Positions 27,066-35,935 of a stretch of 64,000 nucleotides of DNA are shown in pieces; position 1 is the first letter of the stretch, and each line of letters starts with the position of its first letter. Below the pieces are notes generated by a model. The model had not been told where the DNA came from. It searched no databases and saw only the letters and a program-made list of their open reading frames with translations. The stretch is taken from the NCBI GenBank assembly GCA_024401395.1, contig JAKSLD010000009.1, positions 56,725 through 120,724 on the forward strand, given 5' to 3'. The translations under genes and the position numbers were made by a program. This DNA is from Bacteroidales bacterium. GTDB lineage: Bacteria; Bacteroidota; Bacteroidia; Bacteroidales; Marinilabiliaceae.

Positions 27066-27512
27066 ATGGACGCACGTATAGATAAATTTCTCTGGTCAGT
27101 ACGTATCTATAAGACTCGTTCAATAGCCGCAGAGGCTATCAAAAAGGGTCGTATCAGTATGGGAGGTACGCAGGTTAAGGCTTCTCGCACAGTAAAACCA
27201 GGCGATGTTGTGGATGTCCGCGTCCCTCCTGCTACTCGTTCTTTTAAGATTATCGACTGTCCGCGTAGCCGCGTCGGAGCTAAATTGGTGCCGGATTATA
27301 TCATCGAGGTGACTTCTCCTGACCAACTTGAAATTATCGAACTGCAGAAACTGGCTTCGTCTATGAACCGCCAGAAGGGTCTGGGTCGTCCAACTAAAAA
27401 GGATCGTCGCGACATCGATTCGTATTTCGGTGATATGTCGGATGATTTTATGCCCGATTTCGACTGGGATGATGACGAAGATGATGAAATTATCGACGAT
27501 AACGAAGAATAA
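27066..27512 (+). CDS. hslR: S4-domain RNA-binding protein, Hsp15-like
   Basis: 148 residues. An N-terminal S4 domain (MDARIDKFLWSVRIYKTRSI ... KGRISMGGTQVKASRTVKPGDVV) is followed by a basic linker (RQKGLGRPTKKDRRDID) and a very acidic tail (DWDDDEDDEIIDDNEE). This resembles Hsp15, which binds 50S subunits carrying nascent chains after translation failure. The neighbour pth acts on the same kind of stalled product, which supports a ribosome-rescue role. The symbol is by family resemblance. Confidence 0.78.
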   Translation: MDARIDKFLWSVRIYKTRSIAAEAIKKGRISMGGTQVKASRTVKPGDVVDVRVPPATRSFKIIDCPRSRVGAKLVPDYIIEVTSPDQLEIIELQKLASSMNRQKGLGRPTKKDRRDIDSYFGDMSDDFMPDFDWDDDEDDEIIDDNEE

Positions 27513-27524
27513 TTATATCATATT

Positions 27525-28094
27525 ATGCTGATAGCACAGAAAAGACGCAAGGAGAATATAGTCGAATACTTGCTGTATATGTGGCAGGTGGAGGATCTTA
27601 TTCGTGCTAATGGTTTCGATATCAACCTTATAAAGGAGCGTGTCATATCTCAGTATGGGGTGACTGACCCTGTTATCTATGGTCAGATTGCCGAGTGGTG
27701 GGAGAATCTTATCGAAATGATGCACAATGAGAAAAAGGAGCAGAAGGGCCATATCATGATTACTCAGCATCTGATGAATGATATGTACAATTATCACCTC
27801 TACCTCCTTACTCTGGAGTCTGAAATCCCATACCAGAATGCTTTCCAGAACGCTTGGCCCGATCTGGAGGCTCTTATGGCAAAAATCCCTAATGGCGATA
27901 AGATGCACCATGTCGAACTGGCTCTTACCGCCATCTATGATTATTTTCTCCTGAAACTCCAGAAGAAGACTATTCTTGCAGATACAACTAATGCCCTGAT
28001 GCGTATCAGCCATTTTATGGCAATCTTGAGCCAGAAGTATCTGAAAGCGGAAGTCGATCTGGATAGTGATCTTAACAATACCCACCGTTTATGA
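27525..28094 (+). CDS. DUF4924 family protein
   Basis: 189 residues, all-helical, no signal. The opening AQKRRKENIVEYLLYMWQVED, the central KGHIMITQHLMNDMYNYHLY and YDYFLLKLQKKTI are typical of DUF4924, a Bacteroidetes-restricted family of unknown function usually found near housekeeping genes. Its stop overlaps the start of the GH2 gene (ATGATGA). Confidence 0.75.
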   Translation: MLIAQKRRKENIVEYLLYMWQVEDLIRANGFDINLIKERVISQYGVTDPVIYGQIAEWWENLIEMMHNEKKEQKGHIMITQHLMNDMYNYHLYLLTLESEIPYQNAFQNAWPDLEALMAKIPNGDKMHHVELALTAIYDYFLLKLQKKTILADTTNALMRISHFMAILSQKYLKAEVDLDSDLNNTHRL

Positions 28095-30955
28095 TGAAGC
28101 ATTGGTTGTCGGCTTTGGCTGCCCTCGGCGTGTTTCTCTTGTTTTCTTGCCAGGAGGAGCACCGCACTTTCCGTGAATATATTAATCTCAGCGATGCTTG
28201 GTATACCGACCTTGGTAGTGTTCAGCTCCCAGGTACTACAGATGAGGCTTGTCTCGGCGATACTATCTCTAATTTGAACGAAACTGGTCGCCTGTCTCGT
28301 CGCCACTCTTTCGTGGGCGCCTTGACCTATGAGCATCTGGTCACTATCCCTGAGAGTTTCCGCGATAAGCATATCAGCCTTGTTATGGAACGTACCAAGC
28401 CGTCAACTCTTTGGATTGATGAGGATTCTATAGGCTCTTTCTCTCACCTCTATGCCCCTCATATCTATGATATCTCTGGAATAAAGCCGGGTGAACACCG
28501 TATCCGTATCTGTGTCGATAACTCTGAAAAGGCTATATTGCCAAAAATAGGTGGCTCTCACGCCGTCTCTGAACATACGCAGACTAACTGGAATGGTATT
28601 CTCGGTATGTTCTATATCGAGGCAACTGATAATGTCTATATCCATTCTCTGCAGGTCTATCCTGATACTAAGGAGAATCTTCTTAATGTCCGGACTGTAA
28701 TCTGCCGCTCTCCTCGCGCTATGTCTCAAAAAGCAGTAGAACTTTCTTTAGATTTCGCTGCTACTGATTTCTCTATAGGCTCTCTATATGCTCCCTATAT
28801 ACAGCGCGATACTTTGATGCAAAGTATAGATACGATAAACATAACTATTCCTATTCCCGAGGGGATGAAAAAATGGTCTGAATGGCATCCTAATGTCTAT
28901 ACTCTCACTGCAACTCTTACCGCAAAGGATCCGAAGTCTAAGGCTGTGTCGTCCGACCGTTCTTCTACTTCTTTCGGTATCCGTGATTTCCATACCGAAG
29001 GTTCTCAGTTTGTCATAAATGGCAAGAGGACTTTCCTCCGAGGTAAGCACGATGCTTGTGTTTTCCCCCTTACAGGGTATGCTCCTATGGATGTCGATTC
29101 TTGGCGTGATGTCTACCGTCGTGCTAAGTCTTTCGGTATCAATCATTACCGCTTCCACTCTTGGGCTCCTCCTCGCGCTGCTTTCGAGGCGGCTGATCTC
29201 GAGGGTATCTATCTCCAACCGGAACTTCCTTACTGGGGGTGCCTTGAGGCTGGTGATACTGCTTTGCTGAATTTCCTTCATAATGAGGGCGATATGCTCC
29301 TGGATTTCGTGGGTAACCATCCTTCTTTTACTATGATGGCTCACGGTAACGAACTTTGTGGAGATACTGCCATAATGCATCAGTGGGTAAATGATTTCAG
29401 ACAGCACGACCCTCGACACCTCTACGCTTTTGGCTCTAATAATTTCCTCGGATGGATGGGCCAGCTGAATGGTGAGGATTTTTGGGTGACTTGCCGCGCT
29501 GGTGGTGAGCGCCATAATGAGTATAATACTCATGTCCGCTCGTCTTTCTCTTTTGCCGATGCACACGATGGCGGAATACTTAATGCCTTGTATCCTAATA
29601 CTCGCCGTACCTACGAGGAGGCTATAGCTAATGTGACTGTCCCTGTAATCAGTCACGAGACTTGCCAATTCCAAATCTACCCCGATGGTAGTGAAATGGG
29701 TAAATATACTGGGGTACTCCGACCTTTGAATCATGAGATCTTCCACGAGCGTCTCCGTTTGGCTGGCCTTGATTCGCTCTCATACGACTACCACATGGCT
29801 TCTGGTAATCTCTCTATGTTGTGCTATAAGGCTGATATTGAGATGTGTTTGCGTACTCGAGGCTTTGGCGGATTCCAACTTCTCGATTTGCAGGATTATC
29901 CTGGTCAGGGTTCTGCATTGTGCGCCCCTCTCGATGCTTTTATGGATCCTAAGGCTTTCATTGATAGCACAAAATTCTCTGCTTTCTGCTCGGAAATAGT
30001 TCCTTTGGCTATTTTGGATAGCTATGTAATGCCTGCCGATAGCATTGCTTTTTCTTTCGCTACAGCTAATTATTCGGAGAAGGATCTGTCTCAGGAGGTT
30101 ATTCGCTGGGCTCTCCGCGATAGTATGAATCATGTCATAACTAGTGGTACTCTCGCCGTAGATGCTCCTCAGGGTAATACTACTTATCACGATAAGCAGT
30201 ATGCGGAGAATATCTCGGATTATCTCTCTGAGGGTATGTCTCCTGTTTGCCTCGAGGTTAATATCGCCCGCCATACTAATAGGTACAATATCTGGGCTGT
30301 CAAGGCTAATCCGGATACCATCGAAATCGATCCGTATGTCGTCCATAAACTGGATCATGATGTAGAGGACCGACTGACCAAGGGTGAAACGGTTGTCTAT
30401 GTCCCTGATTTCAAGGATATCGACAGTATTTCTGTAGGTGGTTTGTTTACTCCTGATTATTGGAACTATGCAATGTTCAAGTCTATTTCGGAGAGCATTA
30501 ATCAGCCAGTGTCTCCTGGAACCTTGGGTTATCTCATAAATCGCGACCACCTTTTGTTCCAGAAGCAGTTCGCTACTGATTATCATTCTGATTTCCAATG
30601 GTGGGCTATCGCAAGAAATTCTCGTCCGTTGATTCTGGATAGCCTCAAGTCAACTATCCCTGTCATTGTCCGAGCTATAGATAATGTGGAGCGTAACCAT
30701 AATCTCGCTATCCTTATGGAGTGCCAGGTCGCAAATGGTCACCTTATTATATGTACAACCGACCTTGATGCTGTATCTGCTTACCCTGAGGGTCGTCAGT
30801 ATATTCGCGCTATAGCAGAATACGCTGGTAAGGCTATTTCGGACAGGATGCCTCGACTTTCTTTCCAGCAGATCTTGGATCTGTTCCATACCCAGATAGA
30901 CGAGAAGGTTATCAAGGGTGTAAAGAATCATAGCAACTATAAACGTAAGAGCTGA
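28091..30955 (+). CDS. Glycoside hydrolase family 2 lipoprotein (beta-galactosidase-like)
   Basis: 954 residues. Lipoprotein signal with LLFSC (Cys about 20). The N-terminal GH2 sugar-binding fold ends near DISGIKPGEHRIRICVDN. An immunoglobulin-like middle domain follows, then the TIM barrel from about residue 300 (FVINGKRTFLRGKHDACVF). The acid/base Glu appears in MMAHGNELCG (near 420), and the probable nucleophile Glu in SHETCQFQIYPD (near 523). The C-terminal half carries further beta domains. Exact substrate unknown; the family covers beta-galactosidase, -mannosidase and -glucuronidase. Unusually, it is the last gene of a housekeeping run rather than in a polysaccharide locus. Confidence 0.85.
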   Translation: MMKHWLSALAALGVFLLFSCQEEHRTFREYINLSDAWYTDLGSVQLPGTTDEACLGDTISNLNETGRLSRRHSFVGALTYEHLVTIPESFRDKHISLVMERTKPSTLWIDEDSIGSFSHLYAPHIYDISGIKPGEHRIRICVDNSEKAILPKIGGSHAVSEHTQTNWNGILGMFYIEATDNVYIHSLQVYPDTKENLLNVRTVICRSPRAMSQKAVELSLDFAATDFSIGSLYAPYIQRDTLMQSIDTINITIPIPEGMKKWSEWHPNVYTLTATLTAKDPKSKAVSSDRSSTSFGIRDFHTEGSQFVINGKRTFLRGKHDACVFPLTGYAPMDVDSWRDVYRRAKSFGINHYRFHSWAPPRAAFEAADLEGIYLQPELPYWGCLEAGDTALLNFLHNEGDMLLDFVGNHPSFTMMAHGNELCGDTAIMHQWVNDFRQHDPRHLYAFGSNNFLGWMGQLNGEDFWVTCRAGGERHNEYNTHVRSSFSFADAHDGGILNALYPNTRRTYEEAIANVTVPVISHETCQFQIYPDGSEMGKYTGVLRPLNHEIFHERLRLAGLDSLSYDYHMASGNLSMLCYKADIEMCLRTRGFGGFQLLDLQDYPGQGSALCAPLDAFMDPKAFIDSTKFSAFCSEIVPLAILDSYVMPADSIAFSFATANYSEKDLSQEVIRWALRDSMNHVITSGTLAVDAPQGNTTYHDKQYAENISDYLSEGMSPVCLEVNIARHTNRYNIWAVKANPDTIEIDPYVVHKLDHDVEDRLTKGETVVYVPDFKDIDSISVGGLFTPDYWNYAMFKSISESINQPVSPGTLGYLINRDHLLFQKQFATDYHSDFQWWAIARNSRPLILDSLKSTIPVIVRAIDNVERNHNLAILMECQVANGHLIICTTDLDAVSAYPEGRQYIRAIAEYAGKAISDRMPRLSFQQILDLFHTQIDEKVIKGVKNHSNYKRKS

Positions 30956-30980
30956 TAGTCGCTTGTTATAATATAAAAGT

Positions 30981-31020
30981 ATCGCCTTGGCTCCGTAGAA
31001 CCAAGGCGATTTCTTTTTTG
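30981..31020 (+). terminator. Bidirectional terminator after GH2
   Basis: Ten-bp perfect stem ATCGCCTTGG / CCAAGGCGAT, 10-nt loop, then TTCTTTTTTG. It also faces the end of the convergent gene at 31040. Confidence 0.88.
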
Positions 31021-31039
31021 TCTATTTTTCTTTTGCCTA

Positions 31040-32038
31040 TTAATAGTGGATTCGGTCCCACTCTATCATGATTCTCTGAATCTCATATCGGTTGTTGCTG
31101 ATGCATCTCTCGATATTCCACTCTTCACTGGTGAAGAAATTGTCGATTTGCCATGTCGAAATGAGTGAGTAGTCATGAAGGTCGATCAACTCTAGAACAT
31201 ACTCCATCTGTCTGCGGTAGTTGTACCCAACAGATCTTACTGCAAGAAGTAGGTCTGCATGCTCTACATATCTTCTCTCAAATGTACCGTACTCATTTAT
31301 GACATTCAAATGTGTAGGTAGTCCTAATGTCAGTTTCGATACGTCATAGTCCGAAATACCGTATATGCTCACCAGCATTGTAGTGGTAACTCCATAAGGG
31401 CGAACCATGCGATAGTCTCTCAATGATGTGATTCTCTCAGGACGGAATACATGCCTGTATGGGAATGAAACACCGAAGTATGGACGAGGTGCAATGCTAG
31501 GAGCTATAGGAGCACCTGCAGGACTGGTATGTCCAGGACCTACATGGTATTGATGATGGTTTGACCCATGGTCGCTTGGCTTATGCTCGTAATAGTTCGG
31601 ATTATTCGCATGACCACCGTTGTTGCTGTTATGTGTGTTATTGTTGCTGTAGCCTCCATTTCCCTTGCTAGGTACGCTTTGTGGATTTGATGGATTGCCG
31701 TATGTATGCTCTCTCTGTCCGTTGCTGTTGCTCTTTACACTGCTGCCGTTTCCTCGCGTATTTGTCTGAGGCGTAGCAGATGAGAACGAAGAATTTGTCT
31801 TTGATGAAGATTGTGTCTCTGTCCCCCTCTGTGGAGTAACAGCTGTATTGCTTACAACGGAACTCTTATTTTCTGTCGACGATGATGTGGAAGTCGAACT
31901 GGTTGTTGTATTTGTTGTAGAGGTTGATGTCGAATTTGAATCACGACCGCCTGTGCGGTTTGCTCCTCTATTATGGTTCTGTGCACCTGCTGATGCTACG
32001 ATTATCAAACCAAGTATTAATGTTATTAGCGTTTTCAT
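31040..32038 (-). CDS. Secreted Ser/Thr/Asn-rich protein with C-terminal domain shared with 34329-35003
   Basis: 332 residues. Signal peptide (1-19, SAGAQN). A long low-complexity region (about 20-175) is rich in Ser, Thr, Asn and Gly, passing into His-containing sequence. The folded C-terminal part (about 185-332) contains FGVSFPYRHVF, YGISDYDVSKLTLGLP, INEYGTFERRYVEHADLLLAVRSVGY and EWNIERCISNNRYEI. The same domain, with the same order of motifs, ends the 224-residue protein at 34329-35003. Ser/Thr-rich linkers in Bacteroidetes are often O-glycosylated. The family is not one I can name. Confidence 0.6.
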   Translation of the reverse strand: MKTLITLILGLIIVASAGAQNHNRGANRTGGRDSNSTSTSTTNTTTSSTSTSSSTENKSSVVSNTAVTPQRGTETQSSSKTNSSFSSATPQTNTRGNGSSVKSNSNGQREHTYGNPSNPQSVPSKGNGGYSNNNTHNSNNGGHANNPNYYEHKPSDHGSNHHQYHVGPGHTSPAGAPIAPSIAPRPYFGVSFPYRHVFRPERITSLRDYRMVRPYGVTTTMLVSIYGISDYDVSKLTLGLPTHLNVINEYGTFERRYVEHADLLLAVRSVGYNYRRQMEYVLELIDLHDYSLISTWQIDNFFTSEEWNIERCISNNRYEIQRIMIEWDRIHY

Positions 32039-32141
32039 TGTAGTATGGTTTAAGTTGTTATGATATACGTTCGAAATAACTTTTTTGTTATTTCTTATCT
32101 AGCCTAATACTAATATCGTGCCAAACTCATCCGCAGCGCAT

Positions 32142-32168
32142 AAAAAAAGGAGATCGTAGCAGATCTCC
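32142..32168 (-). terminator. Terminator of murA
   Basis: Minus-strand stem GGAGATC / GATCTCC with a six-nt loop and seven T, 27 bp past the stop of murA. Confidence 0.85.
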
Positions 32169-32194
32169 TCTCTTTAATTATATGTTGGTATTCT

Positions 32195-33499
32195 TCAGAT
32201 ACGTGTGATTTTTGCTCCCAGCGCACTCAATCTTGCCTCAATATCTTGATAGCCTCTGTCTATCTGTTCGATATTGTGGATTGTAGAGGTGCCGTTAGCG
32301 GATAGGGCAGCAATCAGCAACGCTACACCAGCACGGATATCAGGTGATGTCATTGTTGTTGCTCTCAGTTTTGTCTGTCTGTTCAATCCGATGACTGTAG
32401 CTCTGTGTGGATCACAAAGAATAATCTTCGCACCCATATCAATAAGCTTGTCCACAAAGAACAGACGGCTCTCAAACATCTTTTGGTGTATCAATACCGA
32501 ACCGTTAGCCTGTGTGGCTAGCACTAGGAATACACTGAGTAAGTCTGGTGTCAACCCTGGCCAAGGCGCATCGGCTATAGTCATGATTGAACCATCTATA
32601 AACGAATCTATGGTGTAGCATTTCTGAACAGGAATATGCAGGTCGTCTCCGTGAACCTCAATAGTAATGCCCATTCTCTCAAATGCTAATGGAATAATTC
32701 CTAGATGTTCCACTCCTGCACCTCTGATCCAGATGTCTCCAGCTGTCATCGCTGCCATGGCAATGAATGAGCCGACCTCAATCATATCTGGCAGAATAGT
32801 ATGCTCTGCTCCATGTAATTCTGTAACTCCTTCTATGCGGAGCAGATTACTGCCTATGCCCTCTATCTTGGCACCCATGGCTACCAATAGTCGACATAAT
32901 TGCTGAACGTATGGCTCACATGCCGCATTGTATATCGTAGTCTGTCCAGGTGCCATAGTCGCAGCCATAAGTGTATTGGCTGTACCTGTTACAGATGCCT
33001 CGTCAAGAAGCATGTATGTCCCCTTCAGATTACTTGCCTCTACTGAGTAGAAAAAGTCGTTGGAGTCAAAGTTGAACCTCGCACCTAACTTCTGGAATCC
33101 ATAGAAGTGTGTGTCCAGACGCCTGCGACCAATCTTGTCTCCTCCTGGTTTAGGAAAATAAGCCTTGCCGAAACGTGCCAGCAGCGGACCCATTATCATG
33201 ATTGAACCTCGAAGTGACGATGCCTGCTTCTTGAACTCTTCTGTCTGCATGTACTCAAGATTGACATTGTCGGCAGTCAGGGTTACCGTATTGGCATCGT
33301 GTCTATCTACTTTTACCCCCATATTGCTGAGGAGTATTAGCAGATTGTTTATGTCGAGAATATTCGGAATATTGTTGATTCTTACAGGTTCTGCGGTTAA
33401 AAGCGCAGCGCATATTATCTGTAATGCCTCGTTTTTTGCACCTTGTGGCTTGATTTCACCACATAATGGTGTACCTCCCTCAATCTTGAATGTACTCAT
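32195..33499 (-). CDS. murA: UDP-N-acetylglucosamine 1-carboxyvinyltransferase
   Basis: 434 residues, EPSP-synthase-like fold. Seen: PQGAKNEALQIICAALLT at the N-terminus, the active loop PKPGGDKIGRRRLDTHFYGF, and DMIEVGSFIAMAAMTAGD. It makes the first committed step of peptidoglycan synthesis by adding enolpyruvate to UDP-GlcNAc. At the loop position where E. coli has Cys115, this protein has Asp (about residue 121). Asp there is known to keep activity but block alkylation by fosfomycin. Confidence 0.95.
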   Translation of the reverse strand: MSTFKIEGGTPLCGEIKPQGAKNEALQIICAALLTAEPVRINNIPNILDINNLLILLSNMGVKVDRHDANTVTLTADNVNLEYMQTEEFKKQASSLRGSIMIMGPLLARFGKAYFPKPGGDKIGRRRLDTHFYGFQKLGARFNFDSNDFFYSVEASNLKGTYMLLDEASVTGTANTLMAATMAPGQTTIYNAACEPYVQQLCRLLVAMGAKIEGIGSNLLRIEGVTELHGAEHTILPDMIEVGSFIAMAAMTAGDIWIRGAGVEHLGIIPLAFERMGITIEVHGDDLHIPVQKCYTIDSFIDGSIMTIADAPWPGLTPDLLSVFLVLATQANGSVLIHQKMFESRLFFVDKLIDMGAKIILCDPHRATVIGLNRQTKLRATTMTSPDIRAGVALLIAALSANGTSTIHNIEQIDRGYQDIEARLSALGAKITRI

Positions 33500-33533
33500 A
33501 TTTGCGTTCTTAGTCCGTTAGTGCCAGTAATTA

Positions 33534-34196
33534 TCAGAATCTCTTGCGGTTCTTGCTGTTGCCTCCGCGATTGTTCTGTTGTTTGTTGTTCTTCTTGCTG
33601 TTCTGCTTCTGCTTGTTTGTCTGCTTTCCTTTGCTGGCATTGTTTTTCTTTGGCTCCTGATAGTATGCCGTGCGAATTTCGCCATCTATCTCCAGAAGGT
33701 CGTCCGTCAGAAGTCTTATCTCTTTCATCAGACGCTCATCTGTAGCGTAGTCTTTGTTCATCGCTATCAGTGTCTTTTTCATGTGGTTGGCTATATAGTT
33801 AACCAGTATCTTCCTCTCTTGTGGATCTTCTATCTCACAAGCTACATTGGCAAAGTGCTCTGTCAGATAACCATAGTGAGGCAACCTGACTCTGTGCATT
33901 GGATATTCCAATGGTCTTGGCCTAGGCGATACCTCTTCTGGCGTAGGCTTTGGATATGGTCCGTCAACATCAAGCTGGTAATATGCAATCGCATGAAGAT
34001 GGTCCCACAACTTATGCTTGAAGTCTGGGTCGTTCTTCTGCTCAGGGTACATATTTGCCATCACATTTACGATGGATGCCGCACACGCATTTCTCTCTTC
34101 TCTGTCTCTGATAGTCAACGCATGGTCTACCATTTTCTGTACGTGTCTGCCATATTCAGGCATTTCCAGCTTTTCTCTACTTGAGTTGTAATCCAT
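33534..34196 (-). CDS. DUF4290 family protein with basic Asn/Lys-rich tail
   Basis: About 220 residues. The start at 34196 (MDYNSSREKL) is chosen because the -7 box TATCTTTG (34217-34224, minus) lies inside the longer frame from 34229. Residues about 8-175 match the Bacteroidetes DUF4290 family (LEMPEYGRHVQKMVDHAL, RVRLPHYGYLTEHFANVA). The last 45 residues are Lys/Asn/Gln/Arg-rich (KGKQTNKQKQNSKKNNKQ), suggesting nucleic-acid contact. It lies 34 bp upstream of murA and probably shares its transcript. Function unknown. Confidence 0.72.
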   Translation of the reverse strand: MDYNSSREKLEMPEYGRHVQKMVDHALTIRDREERNACAASIVNVMANMYPEQKNDPDFKHKLWDHLHAIAYYQLDVDGPYPKPTPEEVSPRPRPLEYPMHRVRLPHYGYLTEHFANVACEIEDPQERKILVNYIANHMKKTLIAMNKDYATDERLMKEIRLLTDDLLEIDGEIRTAYYQEPKKNNASKGKQTNKQKQNSKKNNKQQNNRGGNSKNRKRF

Positions 34197-34212
34197 AATG
34201 CAATAATTATTA

Positions 34213-34258
34213 GGCGCAAAGATAACCAAATTTCTTACTCTAAGGTCATCTTTGCGCC
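34213..34258 (-). promoter_or_regulatory. Inverted repeat containing the DUF4290/murA -7 box
   Basis: GGCGCAAAGATAACC (34213-34227) and GGTCATCTTTGCGCC (34244-34258) form 15-bp arms with one mismatch and a 16-nt spacer. The left arm read on the minus strand contains TATCTTTG, the -7 box of the DUF4290/murA transcript; the right arm places TCATCTTTG on the plus strand. Confidence 0.5.
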
Positions 34259-34328
34259 AATATATATAGCGTGTTAATACGTAGTTTGTCTGTCGTAGTC
34301 TATTGTTATTAATCTATGAAACTAGGTT

Positions 34329-35003
34329 TTATGCTACGTACTGCATATGGCGGTAATCCCACTCCTTGACAATGCGGGCAATATCATCTCTGTTGTTGTC
34401 GAGTACATTCTCAATGTCCCAACGTACATCTGAATGTCTGTTCTCCACAACCCAGGATGCAATCACTTGGTTGTCATAGGCGTGTAGGTCGACTAGGTCA
34501 ACTACATACTGTGCCTTGCCTAATCTGTCATAGCCCACCTTGCGAAGCTGTAGTGTGAGGTCAGCATCGTTGATGTAGTTGCGTCTGCCGCCTATCGCGT
34601 ATTCATTGACTACTTGTATGTATCTTGGCATGTGAATGCCGATTCTTGTGTCATACGAAGTAGAGATGTAAGGAATGTTTACCAACAGACGGGTGCTGAT
34701 GAAGCCGACAGGTAGACCTGTTCTGAATGTTATAGCACCTACTATTGGCGCAGGGTTGAATAAGTAGTGTGTGTGATGTCTCACGATGAGAGGTGCATGA
34801 TGAGCATGTACGTATGTTGGTCTTGGATTATGATGATGTACATAATCTGGCTTGCCGTATACTGGACCGCCATGCACATAGTTAGTATGATGTACGGCCT
34901 TGTTGTTGTGAGCATGGCCCGCTGTATTGTGATTATGTCTCTGAGCATTTGTTGTTGCGATGCTCATCATCATTATTGCTGCAATTGTTACTAATGTTTT
35001 CAT
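34329..35003 (-). CDS. Secreted His-rich protein, paralogue of 31040-32038
   Basis: 224 residues. Signal peptide (1-20, ATTNAQ). A His/Asn/Tyr-rich segment (about 21-78, with HNHNTAGHAHNN and YVHHHNPRP) may bind metal ions. The C-terminal domain (about 80-224) is shared with the 332-residue protein at 31040: GLPVGFISTRL, VNEYAIGGRRNYINDADLTLQLRKVGY, DLVDLHAYDNQVIASW, WDIENVLDNN. The two paralogues are separated only by murA and the DUF4290 gene. No named family is apparent to me. Confidence 0.6.
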   Translation of the reverse strand: MKTLVTIAAIMMMSIATTNAQRHNHNTAGHAHNNKAVHHTNYVHGGPVYGKPDYVHHHNPRPTYVHAHHAPLIVRHHTHYLFNPAPIVGAITFRTGLPVGFISTRLLVNIPYISTSYDTRIGIHMPRYIQVVNEYAIGGRRNYINDADLTLQLRKVGYDRLGKAQYVVDLVDLHAYDNQVIASWVVENRHSDVRWDIENVLDNNRDDIARIVKEWDYRHMQYVA

Positions 35004-35068
35004 GGCTGTAATAGTTTATGAGATTAGTAATGTTTGTCTGTTGTCTAATCCATTCCAAATACCGTGCC

Positions 35069-35111
35069 AAAAAAATGAGAATCCCGCTAGCGACATCACA
35101 TCGCTGGCGGG
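35069..35111 (-). terminator. Terminator of the YfiR-like gene
   Basis: Minus-strand stem CCCGCCAGCGA / TCGCTAGCGGG (one G-T pair) followed by an ATTCTCATTTTTTT tail. Confidence 0.85.
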
Positions 35112-35190
35112 AAATTCTATATAAACATACCAATTTGTCTTGAGTATCAAGGTGTTGTGGCCTTGCGTGGTGTACTAGGAATTTCTTCCG

Positions 35191-35709
35191 CTAGTATACC
35201 TCTGTGCCCAGTCTCATGATCTGCTGGTTCATGTGCAAACCATTCTTCTGGATGTTCTTGTTGCAAATCTCAAAGCCCAACTTGCCGTTGTCGTTTGTGA
35301 ATGCAATGCCTGCACCATTGGCACACTGACCCTGCTTTGAACTTACAATCAAGGTGTTCTTGCCGGCCTGATTGTTGACTACGAGGTTGATCTGCTCGCT
35401 CTTTGACTCTCCAAGACAAACAATGTCGCTCTTGCCTACAGTAGCAACTGATGCTGCCGAACGAACAATAACGTTTCTGTTGGAGATCTTCTTCGAAGAA
35501 GCCAAAGTACGGAGCTCCTGTACCAACTCCTTGTCACCAATGATTGTGATGATAAGATCCTTATTAGCCTCTGCCATAGGCCAACTTGTGTTCTTTGCGA
35601 AATTGAAGATGTAGAGGGCCTGGAACTTAGCCATCTGTGCGAAGATTGCGTTGCTGAAACCAAATGCTAGAATTGCAACGATTGCGAAACGAAAAATGAT
35701 ATTTTTCAT
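35191..35709 (-). CDS. YfiR/DUF4154-like periplasmic protein
   Basis: 172 residues. Signal peptide (1-24, AIFAQ). The first mature segment, KFQALYIFNFAKNTSWP, is the YfiR/DUF4154 signature, followed by LIITIIGDKELVQEL, SDIVCLGESKSEQI and GIAFTNDNGKLGFEIC. In Pseudomonas YfiR is a periplasmic inhibitor of a diguanylate cyclase. In Bacteroidetes the family occurs without that cyclase and its role is unknown. The 225 bp upstream (35710-35935) hold nothing recognisable beyond AT-rich promoter-like sequence. Confidence 0.7.
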   Translation of the reverse strand: MKNIIFRFAIVAILAFGFSNAIFAQMAKFQALYIFNFAKNTSWPMAEANKDLIITIIGDKELVQELRTLASSKKISNRNVIVRSAASVATVGKSDIVCLGESKSEQINLVVNNQAGKNTLIVSSKQGQCANGAGIAFTNDNGKLGFEICNKNIQKNGLHMNQQIMRLGTEVY

Positions 35710-35935
35710 AGTAGGTCGGTTTAGTGTTGTTAGTAAATGTAAATGTTTGCGAACTCTAAAGTAAGCCGAAGAGTAGATGTCGACCCGTTTCCTTTATCGT
35801 TCTTTTTCAAAGTTATATATTTTTTCTATACGTGATACACCTTCATGTGTCGAAAATCAATGATTTAAGCTTTTTTAAGGACAAACGGCTTTCTTTCACT
35901 ATCCTTAATAATTCGCACGTCAATTTGCTAATCTA

